Assembly: GCA_012514925.1 (NCBI GenBank)
Contig: JAAYZI010000176.1
Span: 1-7,844 of the forward strand
Reading direction: 5' to 3'
Origin: Deltaproteobacteria bacterium
GTDB lineage: Bacteria; Bdellovibrionota_C; UBA2361; JAAYZI01
DNA: 7,844 nt
Below, piece after piece: positions 1-6,185 of this stretch. The notes beneath the pieces are model-generated. The model worked only from the letters and a program-made list of their open reading frames with translations. It was not told the origin of the DNA and made no database searches. The position numbers and the translations under genes are program-made. Positions within the stretch are counted from its first letter, which is position 1. Each line of letters starts with the position of its first letter.

Positions 1-1
1 G

Positions 2-679
2 GATCTTCGAGCCAGAACTAAGCTTTCTTCCGCAGAGAGGTTCAGCTTAATTCGGGATCTGCTCTATGCGGCGGTATTGGGGGTTATACTTCTGTCATTT
101 GGATTTTTGTTCGTTCGGAGCCGGAAGGTAACTCCGCCCCGAATAAATCTTGATAGGTTGGCAGCACAAATCGAGGAAGAAGAGGCTGCAAAAGAAAGTG
201 CCAGACTGGCGGAGGCTGCTAGTCAGGCAACCCTTTTAAACGCGCGCCTAAAAACCCCGCAATACTCCATGGATGCGGATTTTACCCTAAAAGGCGGCAA
301 GCTTGAATCTCTCCTCCTGACGCTGACTACCCCCCAACCTCCGGAGCCAAGTGATGTGCAGCTTGCGGAGGGCAAATTTGCCCAAGCTTGGCTCGAAAAG
401 CTGGTAGTCGACCAGATGCATTTGACACACAAGCCTAAAGCCGAATTTCTAGCCAGCGGCAATGCAAAGCTTTTTATAAAATCGCATAAAGGCCCTGAAC
501 GTGTTGTGGCAAAAGCGGTGATAACCGGAGGCTATACGGCTGAACCAGCGGTGCTTACAGCCAAAGTCCTAATCAACCGAGGATTTAAAGAACTGCCAAA
601 AAACACAACCTTTCTCTTTGAAACGCTCCCCAACGGAGATTACCGGTTTTTCTGCTCTCTAAGCTTAAATGCTAGATAA
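2..679 (+). CDS. Membrane-anchored protein of unknown function, 5' end outside the window
   Basis: The frame is open from the first bases of the window to a TAA at 677-679, so the true start almost certainly lies upstream. The TTG at 77 would be the first usual start inside, but it would cut a hydrophobic segment in half. Reading from base 2, about 20 mostly polar residues are followed by one membrane helix (about residues 21-39, LLYAAVLGVILLSFGFLFV), then a basic RSRK stop-transfer patch, then a charged, probably coiled-coil stretch rich in Glu and Ala (about residues 48-75). The remaining C-terminal part, about 150 residues, has alternating hydrophobic and polar residues suggestive of beta strands. 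This is the layout of an inner-membrane protein with one anchor and a soluble, perhaps periplasmic, domain. I do not recognise the family. It lies 113 nt upstream of a SurA-like chaperone, which makes an envelope role possible but unproven. Confidence 0.6.
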   Translation, partial: DLRARTKLSSAERFSLIRDLLYAAVLGVILLSFGFLFVRSRKVTPPRINLDRLAAQIEEEEAAKESARLAEAASQATLLNARLKTPQYSMDADFTLKGGKLESLLLTLTTPQPPEPSDVQLAEGKFAQAWLEKLVVDQMHLTHKPKAEFLASGNAKLFIKSHKGPERVVAKAVITGGYTAEPAVLTAKVLINRGFKELPKNTTFLFETLPNGDYRFFCSLSLNAR

Positions 680-766
680 GACCAGGTAAGAGAAGCTGTT
701 CCTACCAGCCTCGACAGACCGGGCCTATACGCGCTATTCTTAGTTGCGCTTATCGAGCAGTACGAC

Positions 767-794
767 ATTAAACTGCGATATTAAACTGCGATAT
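767..794 (+). repeat. 13-bp perfect tandem duplication abutting the SurA-like gene start
   Basis: The unit ATTAAACTGCGAT occurs at 767-779 and again at 780-792, and the identity continues for two more bases (AT, 793-794), so 28 nt repeat with period 13. The second copy runs directly into the candidate start codon at 793. No Shine-Dalgarno sequence lies inside or just before it. It may be a recent replication-slippage duplication in the leader of the gene. Confidence 0.9.
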
Positions 795-1752
795 GAACTC
801 TTTCCAGTGTTTGCTTATGAAGCTGCCCGCGATTACTTTCTTACTGACACTCTGCCTGGCTTGGTCGACGGCTAGGGCCCAAGAAGTCATCGACAGCGTA
901 GTGGCCAGCGTAGATGGTGAGCCCATAACCTTACTTGAGCTTTGCAACTACTTACGCCCACCACGCCGACTTACTTTGCAAGAAGCCGCCGCCAGCAAAG
1001 AAGCGCGACAAGCCTTAGACTCCATCATTAGAGACAGATTAATTGCAATTGAAGCCGCGACGAGACGCGTCTCTATTTCAGACGAGGAAGTGCAAGCAGT
1101 GGTCGAACGGGTGGCTTCGCGTAACAACCTCACACGCGGTGAGTTTGAAGAAGCGCTGCGCAACGAAAACAACACCATCGAAAATTTCAAAGTTCAGATA
1201 AAGAATGAGCTGTTAAGACAGAAGCTGGCGGCCAGCTTGGCGGCAGGCGGTGTAAACATCTCCGACCAGGAAGCTGATGAATACATCAAAGATCACCCGC
1301 AGCTTTTCGGTGGAGGCGGCGAAGTAGAACTTCAACAGATATTTGTCAGCACCGGCATTAGAAGTGCCGAACAGGCTGCGGAATTAATTAACAAAGCCTT
1401 AGAGCAGATAAAGCAAAGCGGTGACTTCGCCGCTGCCGCTCGCAAATTTTCCGAGTCCCCTGAAGCCTCTGAAGGTGGATCGCTCGGGAGCCTGGCAGAG
1501 TCAGAGCTCAACCCACTCATCTTTAACAGCATCCTGCACCTCAAGCAGGGAGATCTTAGCGCCATCACACAATCATCGGCTGGACTGCACGTTTTCAAGG
1601 TCGTACGCCGCGAGCAAGCCGGGAAGCTTAACTTGGACGAGCACCGTGAAGAAGCGCGCGAGGCGTTGCGCCGAGAAAAATTAGAGGACCTTTTAAAGGG
1701 CTACTTTGGACCTAATCTCTACAAACAACACGCAGTTGATATGAAGTGGTAA
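793..1752 (+). CDS. SurA-like periplasmic peptidyl-prolyl cis-trans isomerase (one parvulin domain)
   Basis: This is probably an exported chaperone that helps outer-membrane proteins fold in the periplasm. The N-terminus is a signal peptide: basic K10, hydrophobic core about 11-24, and an ARA/Q cleavage site after residue 29, with no lipobox cysteine. Residues about 32-165 resemble the helical SurA N-terminal chaperone domain (VVASVDGEPIT, then many charged helices). Residues about 176-273 form one parvulin/rotamase domain, with the GGSLGSL turn at 228-234 and GLHVFKV at 264-270. The closing part, about 274-319, is charged and helical and would pack onto the chaperone domain. At 319 residues it is shorter than E. 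coli SurA (about 428), which has two parvulin domains. The first parvulin histidine (usual HILV) is a Gln here (Q182). Start choice is open: ATG 793, or ATG 817, which gives a tidier signal peptide beginning MKLP. Neither has a good ribosome site. Confidence 0.88.
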   Translation: MNSFQCLLMKLPAITFLLTLCLAWSTARAQEVIDSVVASVDGEPITLLELCNYLRPPRRLTLQEAAASKEARQALDSIIRDRLIAIEAATRRVSISDEEVQAVVERVASRNNLTRGEFEEALRNENNTIENFKVQIKNELLRQKLAASLAAGGVNISDQEADEYIKDHPQLFGGGGEVELQQIFVSTGIRSAEQAAELINKALEQIKQSGDFAAAARKFSESPEASEGGSLGSLAESELNPLIFNSILHLKQGDLSAITQSSAGLHVFKVVRREQAGKLNLDEHREEAREALRREKLEDLLKGYFGPNLYKQHAVDMKW

Positions 1753-1759
1753 CTTTTGC

Positions 1760-1801
1760 TCCGGGATTTGGTCGAGGCCGCCTTTACCCAAACGGCCCGG
1801 A
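1760..1801 (+). other. Imperfect stem-loop between the SurA-like gene and the mutase
   Basis: TCCGGG (1760-1765) pairs with CCCGGA (1796-1801). After a small asymmetric bulge, TTTGG (1767-1771) pairs with CCAAA (1788-1792), giving 11 base pairs, and the loop can add a three-pair AGG/CCT helix. No run of T follows on either side, so it is not a standard rho-independent terminator. It sits eight bases after the upstream stop and could act as an mRNA stability or processing element. This is inferred from pairing only. Confidence 0.35.
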
Positions 1802-1840
1802 ATGCTACAGTTTACAGACAAATTTAGCATTTTTCGCATT

Positions 1841-3214
1841 ATGATAAATCCTCAGATTTTTAGAGAATACGATATCCGCGGCGTGGTAGGGCGGGACTTA
1901 AATGAAGAGTTGGCCTACATGCTGGGCAGGGCTTACGCCTCTTTGGCCAAAGACTCAAGCAAACAGAACATCGCCATCGGTTACGATGTGCGACACACCT
2001 CCGAGCCTTACGCTGAAGCGGTGGCACGGGGATTGTCTGAAGAAGGCGTGGATTGCACAATCATCGGTCGCTGCCCTTCGCCACAACTCTACTGGACCCT
2101 TTATAACAAAGACTTCGGCGGGGGCATTCAGATCACGGGAAGCCACAACCCACCTGACATGAATGGGTTTAAGCTTTGCTTAGGAACCCACACACTTTCC
2201 GGGGCTCAAATCCAAGACCTCAAAACTCGCATCGGAAAGATTGGTCCCAACACTACCGGTCAAGGCCAAATTCACAGGAAGGACTTCACTCAAGAGTACA
2301 TTCAAGACTTGATCTCAAAGGTGAAACCACACATGGGTTCGCGCAAAGTCAAAGTCGTAGTTGACGCTGGAAATGGAGCAGCGGGTGAAGCAGGGCCACA
2401 AGTGCTGCGAGGGTTGGGCGTGGAAGTGCATGAGCTTTTTTGCGAACCAGACGGCGACTTTCCCAACCACCACCCGGATCCGACCGTCATGGAAAACTTG
2501 CGGGAGCTTAGCGCAAAAGTCAGGGCCACCGGTTCTGATTTTGGCATCGGTTGGGACGGCGATGGCGACCGTATCGGAGTAGTAGATCAAAACGGCCAAG
2601 TTATTTTTGGAGACATGCTGTTAGTGATATACGCCCGCTCGGTTTTGGCTGATGTGCGCGGTGCTACGGTGATCGGAGATGTTAAGTGCTCCTCTCGCCT
2701 TTTTCAAGAAATAGAGAAAGCAGGGGGCAAACCCTTGATGTGGAAAACAGGCCATTCCCTGATTAAAAACAAGATGCGCGAAATCGGGGCCGAGCTGGCT
2801 GGAGAAATGAGCGGTCATATATTTTTCAAGCACCGCTTCTACGGCTTTGATGATGCGATATACTGTGCCGCGCGCCTGGCTGAGATCGTAAGTTGTTCGG
2901 AGGGGCCGATTTCTAATCTGCTGGCTGATCTGCCACCGGCTTTTGCTACCCCTGAAATAAGAGTAGATTGCCCGGAAGAGTTGAAATTTCAGGTGGCCAC
3001 AACAGCCCAAACCCTCTTTCCTGAGTACAAGGTTGAAACACTCGACGGAGTGCGCATTGATTTCGAACACGGTTGGGGTTTGGTGCGAGCCTCTAATACT
3101 CAACCAATCCTGGTGATGCGCTTCGAAGCCGACAGTGAGGAGCGTCTCAAAGCGTATCAAGACTTAGTAACCGCACGCATTGAAAAGACGCTTAACGATC
3201 TAAAATCTAAATGA
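1841..3214 (+). CDS. Phosphomannomutase/phosphoglucomutase, AlgC type
   Basis: This cytoplasmic enzyme interconverts hexose 6-phosphate and 1-phosphate (mannose or glucose) through a phosphoserine, feeding GDP-mannose and UDP-glucose synthesis for surface polysaccharides and LPS. All four domains of the alpha-D-phosphohexomutase family are visible: the N-terminal YDIRG motif, the catalytic loop TGSHNPPDMNG with Ser101, the Mg2+ loop DGDGDR (residues 239-244), the sugar-specificity loop GEMSGH (321-326) and the phosphate-binding loop RASNTQP (416-422). The long match around GEMSGH and GWGLVRASNT is closest, from memory, to the bifunctional Pseudomonas AlgC, but substrate preference cannot be read from sequence. 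The length of 457 residues is normal for the family. I chose ATG 1841 because MINPQIFREYDIRG matches the usual family N-terminus. The in-frame ATG at 1802 would add 13 atypical residues. No clear Shine-Dalgarno sequence precedes either start. The UvrA-like gene starts 24 nt after its stop. Confidence 0.95.
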   Translation: MINPQIFREYDIRGVVGRDLNEELAYMLGRAYASLAKDSSKQNIAIGYDVRHTSEPYAEAVARGLSEEGVDCTIIGRCPSPQLYWTLYNKDFGGGIQITGSHNPPDMNGFKLCLGTHTLSGAQIQDLKTRIGKIGPNTTGQGQIHRKDFTQEYIQDLISKVKPHMGSRKVKVVVDAGNGAAGEAGPQVLRGLGVEVHELFCEPDGDFPNHHPDPTVMENLRELSAKVRATGSDFGIGWDGDGDRIGVVDQNGQVIFGDMLLVIYARSVLADVRGATVIGDVKCSSRLFQEIEKAGGKPLMWKTGHSLIKNKMREIGAELAGEMSGHIFFKHRFYGFDDAIYCAARLAEIVSCSEGPISNLLADLPPAFATPEIRVDCPEELKFQVATTAQTLFPEYKVETLDGVRIDFEHGWGLVRASNTQPILVMRFEADSEERLKAYQDLVTARIEKTLNDLKSK

Positions 3215-3220
3215 ACGCCT

Positions 3221-3237
3221 AGGCCGCCCGCAGAGCC
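3221..3237 (+). repeat. Left copy of an imperfect direct repeat flanking the UvrA-like gene
   Basis: AGGCCGCCCGCAGAGCC begins six bases after the mutase stop codon and ends one base before the UvrA-like ATG. It matches the sequence at 5714-5730 at 13 of 17 positions. The right copy also begins exactly six bases after a TGA stop. Whether this is shared ancestry or chance cannot be decided from one sequence. Confidence 0.35.
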
Positions 3238-3238
3238 A

Positions 3239-5707
3239 ATGAAGGGCCATATTGAAATAATCGGGGCAACCACAAACAATCTTAAAAACCTCAGCCTGCG
3301 CATTCCTAAACATGCCCTGACGGTGCTATGCGGTCCTTCCGGCGCAGGCAAAACTTCTTTGGCGATTGATACTTTGGCGGCTGAAGGGAACCGGCGGCTG
3401 GAAGCCTTGGCGCAATTAAGCAGGGGAAATACTTCGCGGCCAAGAACCGTTAGTATCTCCAATCTGCCCATGACGCTGGCCATGAAGCGCAAACTCCATT
3501 TAAAAAACCGTCACAACGTCCTAAGCTTTTTAGGGCTGGATGCTCTGCTCTACCAACTCTTTATGGCCTGTGGTAAACGTCCCTGCCCGCTTTGTGGAGC
3601 AGAAATTAGATCATGGTCGTTGCAGGAAATGACAACTGCAATCTTGGAGAGCTTCTCTAAGAGGCGCGCCGAGGTCCTAGCCGTAATAACGCACCCTTCA
3701 GCGACGGAGGTCTCTCCAGAAGAAGCCTTAAACTTAATTTTAGATGCGGGTTATGCCAAGGCCTATATAGGGGACCGGGTCTTTGATTTGAACAGGGAAT
3801 TTGAGGCGGCCCTATCTCTCTGTCAGCATCATCCGCAACAAATTTCAATCGAGGCAGTAATTGATAATTTTCAGATCGACCAATCCAACCGCTCGCGCTT
3901 GACTGAAGCCTTGCGCTTTGCCGAACGGCTCCAAAAACAAGGGATCTCTATCCGCGCCACCCCTGCAGCGCCTCAATATTTTTCTCAGAGCGGAGTATGC
4001 CAAGGTTGCGGACGGCAGTCTTTTGGAATTACAGCCCGGCACTTTGGCCTGCGGGCAGGAACTACTGCAGACTTAATCCCACCACAACAAGCAGAGCTGC
4101 TTTCAATTAAGATCGGAACTCAAGACCTTGGAACTATCCTGACATTCTCCATGGAAGATTTTGGGAAATACCTTAACACTCTACAGATTGGTTCCTCTTA
4201 TCTTCCGGCTTTTCAAGCTGCGCGGCGTATCATCGCCCTAAGCGCCCAGCTTGGGCTTGGGCACCTAGGCCTGATGCGTCCGGTCAGCACCCTCTCACTT
4301 GGCGAAACAACCAGGCTTAGACTGTCAAAGCAGTTCCAGGAGCCGATGCAGGGTTTGCTTTATATCTTGGACGAACCCACGCTGGGGCTACATCCTCATG
4401 ATGTATCTTGTCTGTTGGAAACGCTTAGGAACCTGCGGGACCAAGGCAACTCAGTCTTAGCGGTTGAACATCACCCTGGCATTGTCTCAAATGCTGACTA
4501 TCTAATTGAATTGGGGCCGGGCGCCGGACGCGATGGGGGGTCCTTGGTGAGATGCGGCCCAATCTCAGAGGCCCCAACAATTTCAAGCGAACTCCCGCCC
4601 CCTTGGCAGATCTCAAAGTGCAGGCATTTTGAAAATTATGTGAGGCTTGAAGGTGCTTGCTTGCACAACCTAAAACACATTAAAGCAAACTTGCCGCTAG
4701 AAGCGCTTAGCTGTGTCAGTGGAGTGTCTGGTTCGGGGAAAAGCAGCTTGGTGATGGGCACGCTGGCGCCTGCCGCCGATCTAGCGCGACGTAAGAGGGG
4801 AGACGTTCCCGCCGCGGAATATCAAAAGCTAGCGCTTAAATCATTTTCACTTGATCAGCCTGTCTCCGGCGTAGTCACTAATACACTTGGCGAGCAGACC
4901 ATAACCCAGACCGCACTGGTTGCAACTTACTGCGGCGTTTTCGACTTTATTAGAGAAGCTTTCGCCGGCACTTTGATGGCTCGGATGCAGGGTTACACCG
5001 CTTCTCATTTCGCACTTTCGCACGGAAAGCACGACCGCACCCCAGGGTTCTGTAAAAAATGTCGCGGTTTGGGAGTTGAGATATTTGACTCTCAAAGCGG
5101 CGAGCAGCAAAGCCAGACCTGCCCCGAGTGTCACGGCTTACGTTTCAACAAGGAGCTTCTAAAAGTAAAATACAAGCAGCTTTCTATTTCGGAGTTTCTT
5201 TCGCTGTGCGTAGATGAAGCGCTTAGTAAGCTTGAGCATATCACGCAGGCGCGCGCCTGCCTGCAAGCCTTGACGCGCCTTGGGCTGGGGTATCTTAATC
5301 TAGGACAACCGCTTTGCACCCTTAGCAGCGGAGAGTTGCAACGTTTACGATTAGCCGTAGCTCTAAAACCACGCCGGGGAAGCACCTTGTATCTTCTAGA
5401 CGAGCCCAGTGCGGGACTAACACCGTCGGAAACGCGACACTTAGCTGAGGTTCTTCATCAGATCCGTTCGGAAGGGCACACAATCATCGCGATTGAACAT
5501 AACTTGGAGCTAATCGGCCGGGCTGATTACATCCTTGATTTAGGTCCAGGTGCCGGACCATACGGAGGAGAAATTGTGTTTCAGGGCACCCCCGCCCAAC
5601 TTTGCGCCTGTCAAACCTCGCTAACGGGCCAAGCTTTGAAGTCACACTTCAGCGCTGTCAGCATCTGTGATATTATCGGAACTCAGGTCACCATCCAACC
5701 TAATTGA
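3239..5707 (+). CDS. Divergent UvrA-family ABC ATPase apparently lacking the insertion domain
   Basis: UvrA proteins are dimeric DNA-damage sensors with two ABC ATPase cassettes that load UvrB. Cassette I here has Walker A CGPSGAGKT (31-39), signature LSLGE (352-356), Walker B YILDEPT (375-381) and switch H411. Cassette II has Walker A GVSGSGKSS (495-503), signature LSSGE (695-699), Walker B YLLDEPS (718-724) and H754. The second zinc module is complete (C605, C608, C628, C631). The first module keeps only C254/C257; a further CPLC pair lies at 116-119. Residues about 140-240 resemble the UvrB-binding domain (GYAKAYIGDRVFDL, then ISIEAVIDNF). Only 94 residues separate C257 from signature I, about half the usual distance, so the insertion domain that touches DNA seems absent. 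This accounts for the length of 822 against about 940. ATG 3239 opens a standard UvrA N-terminus. It is probably a specialised paralogue rather than housekeeping uvrA, and likely shares a transcript with the mutase. Confidence 0.9.
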   Translation: MKGHIEIIGATTNNLKNLSLRIPKHALTVLCGPSGAGKTSLAIDTLAAEGNRRLEALAQLSRGNTSRPRTVSISNLPMTLAMKRKLHLKNRHNVLSFLGLDALLYQLFMACGKRPCPLCGAEIRSWSLQEMTTAILESFSKRRAEVLAVITHPSATEVSPEEALNLILDAGYAKAYIGDRVFDLNREFEAALSLCQHHPQQISIEAVIDNFQIDQSNRSRLTEALRFAERLQKQGISIRATPAAPQYFSQSGVCQGCGRQSFGITARHFGLRAGTTADLIPPQQAELLSIKIGTQDLGTILTFSMEDFGKYLNTLQIGSSYLPAFQAARRIIALSAQLGLGHLGLMRPVSTLSLGETTRLRLSKQFQEPMQGLLYILDEPTLGLHPHDVSCLLETLRNLRDQGNSVLAVEHHPGIVSNADYLIELGPGAGRDGGSLVRCGPISEAPTISSELPPPWQISKCRHFENYVRLEGACLHNLKHIKANLPLEALSCVSGVSGSGKSSLVMGTLAPAADLARRKRGDVPAAEYQKLALKSFSLDQPVSGVVTNTLGEQTITQTALVATYCGVFDFIREAFAGTLMARMQGYTASHFALSHGKHDRTPGFCKKCRGLGVEIFDSQSGEQQSQTCPECHGLRFNKELLKVKYKQLSISEFLSLCVDEALSKLEHITQARACLQALTRLGLGYLNLGQPLCTLSSGELQRLRLAVALKPRRGSTLYLLDEPSAGLTPSETRHLAEVLHQIRSEGHTIIAIEHNLELIGRADYILDLGPGAGPYGGEIVFQGTPAQLCACQTSLTGQALKSHFSAVSICDIIGTQVTIQPN

Positions 5708-5753
5708 ATATCCAGGCCAGCCAGAGAGCCGCCCATATTTATTTGGTTGGATG
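5692..5753. repeat. Inverted repeat covering both convergent stop codons
   Basis: CATCCAACC at 5692-5700 has its exact reverse complement GGTTGGATG at 5745-5753. After one mismatch the pairing resumes for three more bases, giving 12 of 13 matches (5692-5704 with 5741-5753) around a 36-nt spacer. The left arm encodes the last residues of the UvrA-like protein and the right arm the last residues of the small - strand protein. A transcript of either strand could form the stem. No T-run follows, so it is at best a weak bidirectional 3'-end element. Confidence 0.5.
5714..5730 (+). repeat. Right copy of the imperfect direct repeat flanking the UvrA-like gene
   Basis: AGGCCAGCCAGAGAGCC begins six bases after the UvrA-like stop and matches 3221-3237 at 13 of 17 positions. 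It lies in the short space between the two convergent genes. Confidence 0.35.
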
Positions 5754-5951
5754 CTTTAGCTTCTCAGAATCATCATCGGTCCCCGACAGCAGACCAACCG
5801 GCACTTCCATCGACAAGCGGCCCTGAATAAAGACCACTGGCAAGGGACCATTTTCTACATAGGCATAATCCTGATTCGTCTCCTGAAACTTGGAGACCAA
5901 CCAACAGAAATCGGGATCCTCAAGCTCGTACGAAAAAATGGGCCTACCCAT
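5739..5951 (-). CDS. Small 70-residue protein of unknown function, convergent with the UvrA-like gene
   Basis: The frame starts at an ATG (5951-5949, - strand) placed five bases after a perfect TAAGGAGG ribosome site and ends at TAA (5741-5739). It fills a region with no + strand gene, so it is not a shadow of another gene. The product is acidic, soluble, and without signal peptide or membrane helix. Its N-terminal half is aromatic-rich (PIFSYELEDPDFCWLVSKF, residues 4-22), suggesting a helix of a small folded domain. The middle, PLPVVFIQGRL (about 36-46), looks like a beta strand, and the C-terminus (TDDDSEKLKHPTK) is polar and probably disordered. There is one cysteine, hence no zinc site. 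I do not recognise the family. The strong ribosome site suggests high translation, in contrast to the weak sites of the + strand genes nearby. Whether it relates functionally to the UvrA-like protein or pcnB cannot be told. Confidence 0.75.
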   Translation of the reverse strand: MGRPIFSYELEDPDFCWLVSKFQETNQDYAYVENGPLPVVFIQGRLSMEVPVGLLSGTDDDSEKLKHPTK

Positions 5952-5956
5952 GAACT

Positions 5957-5964
5957 CCTCCTTA
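5957..5964 (-). promoter_or_regulatory. Perfect Shine-Dalgarno site for the small - strand gene
   Basis: Read on the - strand, TAAGGAGG is fully complementary to the standard 16S rRNA 3' end and is separated from the ATG by AGTTC, an ideal five-base spacing. It is the strongest ribosome site seen in the window and fixes the start of the 70-residue gene. Confidence 0.85.
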
Positions 5965-6023
5965 CCATTTCCAGCACACTACCGAAGCCTCCGCCCCGGC
6001 CCTGGCGTCACACTACGCCTAAG

Positions 6024-6050
6024 TAAGGGTGTCGACCCTTAAGCGGTCGA
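6024..6050. other. Two overlapping, mutually exclusive small hairpins in the divergent intergenic gap
   Basis: TAAGGGT (6024-6030) pairs with ACCCTTA (6035-6041) around a GTCG loop. Alternatively TCGACC (6032-6037) pairs with GGTCGA (6045-6050) around CTTAAGC. The two cannot form together. They lie between the small - strand gene and pcnB, in a gap (5952-6185) where I see no gene or RNA of known type. They could be a leader structure of the - strand transcript or a repressor-binding palindrome. This is inferred from pairing only. Confidence 0.35.
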
Positions 6051-6130
6051 ACTTTAGAGGTCAGAGCCTTTATTTTTTACAAGGTTAAATCCGCGAGGCT
6101 GCAATACTTTGAAATTCTTAGGTATCCCTC

Positions 6131-6159
6131 TTTACTTAGGTTGAGCGTGGCTCTATATA
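6131..6159 (+). promoter_or_regulatory. Candidate sigma-70 promoter for pcnB
   Basis: TTTACT (6131-6136) as -35 and TATATA (6154-6159) as -10 are spaced by 17 bp, each matching consensus at four of six positions. Transcription would begin near 6166, about 20 nt before the ATG at 6186, which suits that start rather than the TTG at 6141. A competing arrangement is TTGAAA (6109-6114, five of six) with TTTACT (6131-6136) as -10 at 16 bp spacing. The match is modest and either could be chance. Confidence 0.3.
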
Positions 6160-6185
6160 TATGGCGCAGAAGTGTCAGGTGGTTA

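Noticed and set aside
77..79. TTG as the true start of the first gene
   Set aside because: The frame is open upstream to the window edge, and a start here would remove half of the only membrane helix and the polar residues before it.
680..792. Possible tRNA or terminator in the gap after the first gene
   Set aside because: Only very short pairings are present (CTCGA 710-714 with TCGAG 753-757, GCGC with GCGC), with no T-run and no cloverleaf or T-loop consensus.
1802..1840. Earlier ATG for the phosphohexomutase
   Set aside because: It would add 13 residues absent from the usual family N-terminus, while ATG 1841 starts in register with the conserved IFREYDIRG.
2621..3160. 179-codon open frame on the - strand opposite the mutase
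   Set aside because: It lies wholly antisense to well-conserved AlgC-type coding sequence, its product has no recognisable motif, and no ribosome site was identified. It is a shadow frame.
3157..3492. 111-codon - strand frame across the mutase/UvrA-like junction
   Set aside because: It is antisense to the UvrA-like N-terminus, including the Walker A region, and shows no independent coding signal.
6061..6090. T-rich run (TATTTTTTAC) as a rho-independent terminator
   Set aside because: No GC-rich stem lies directly before it; the nearest hairpins end about 20 bases upstream, and no + strand gene end is close by.
6141..6185. TTG or GTG starts upstream of pcnB
   Set aside because: The extra residues do not resemble PcnB, and a candidate promoter -10 element (6154-6159) lies in this stretch. 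An N-terminal extension cannot be fully excluded.
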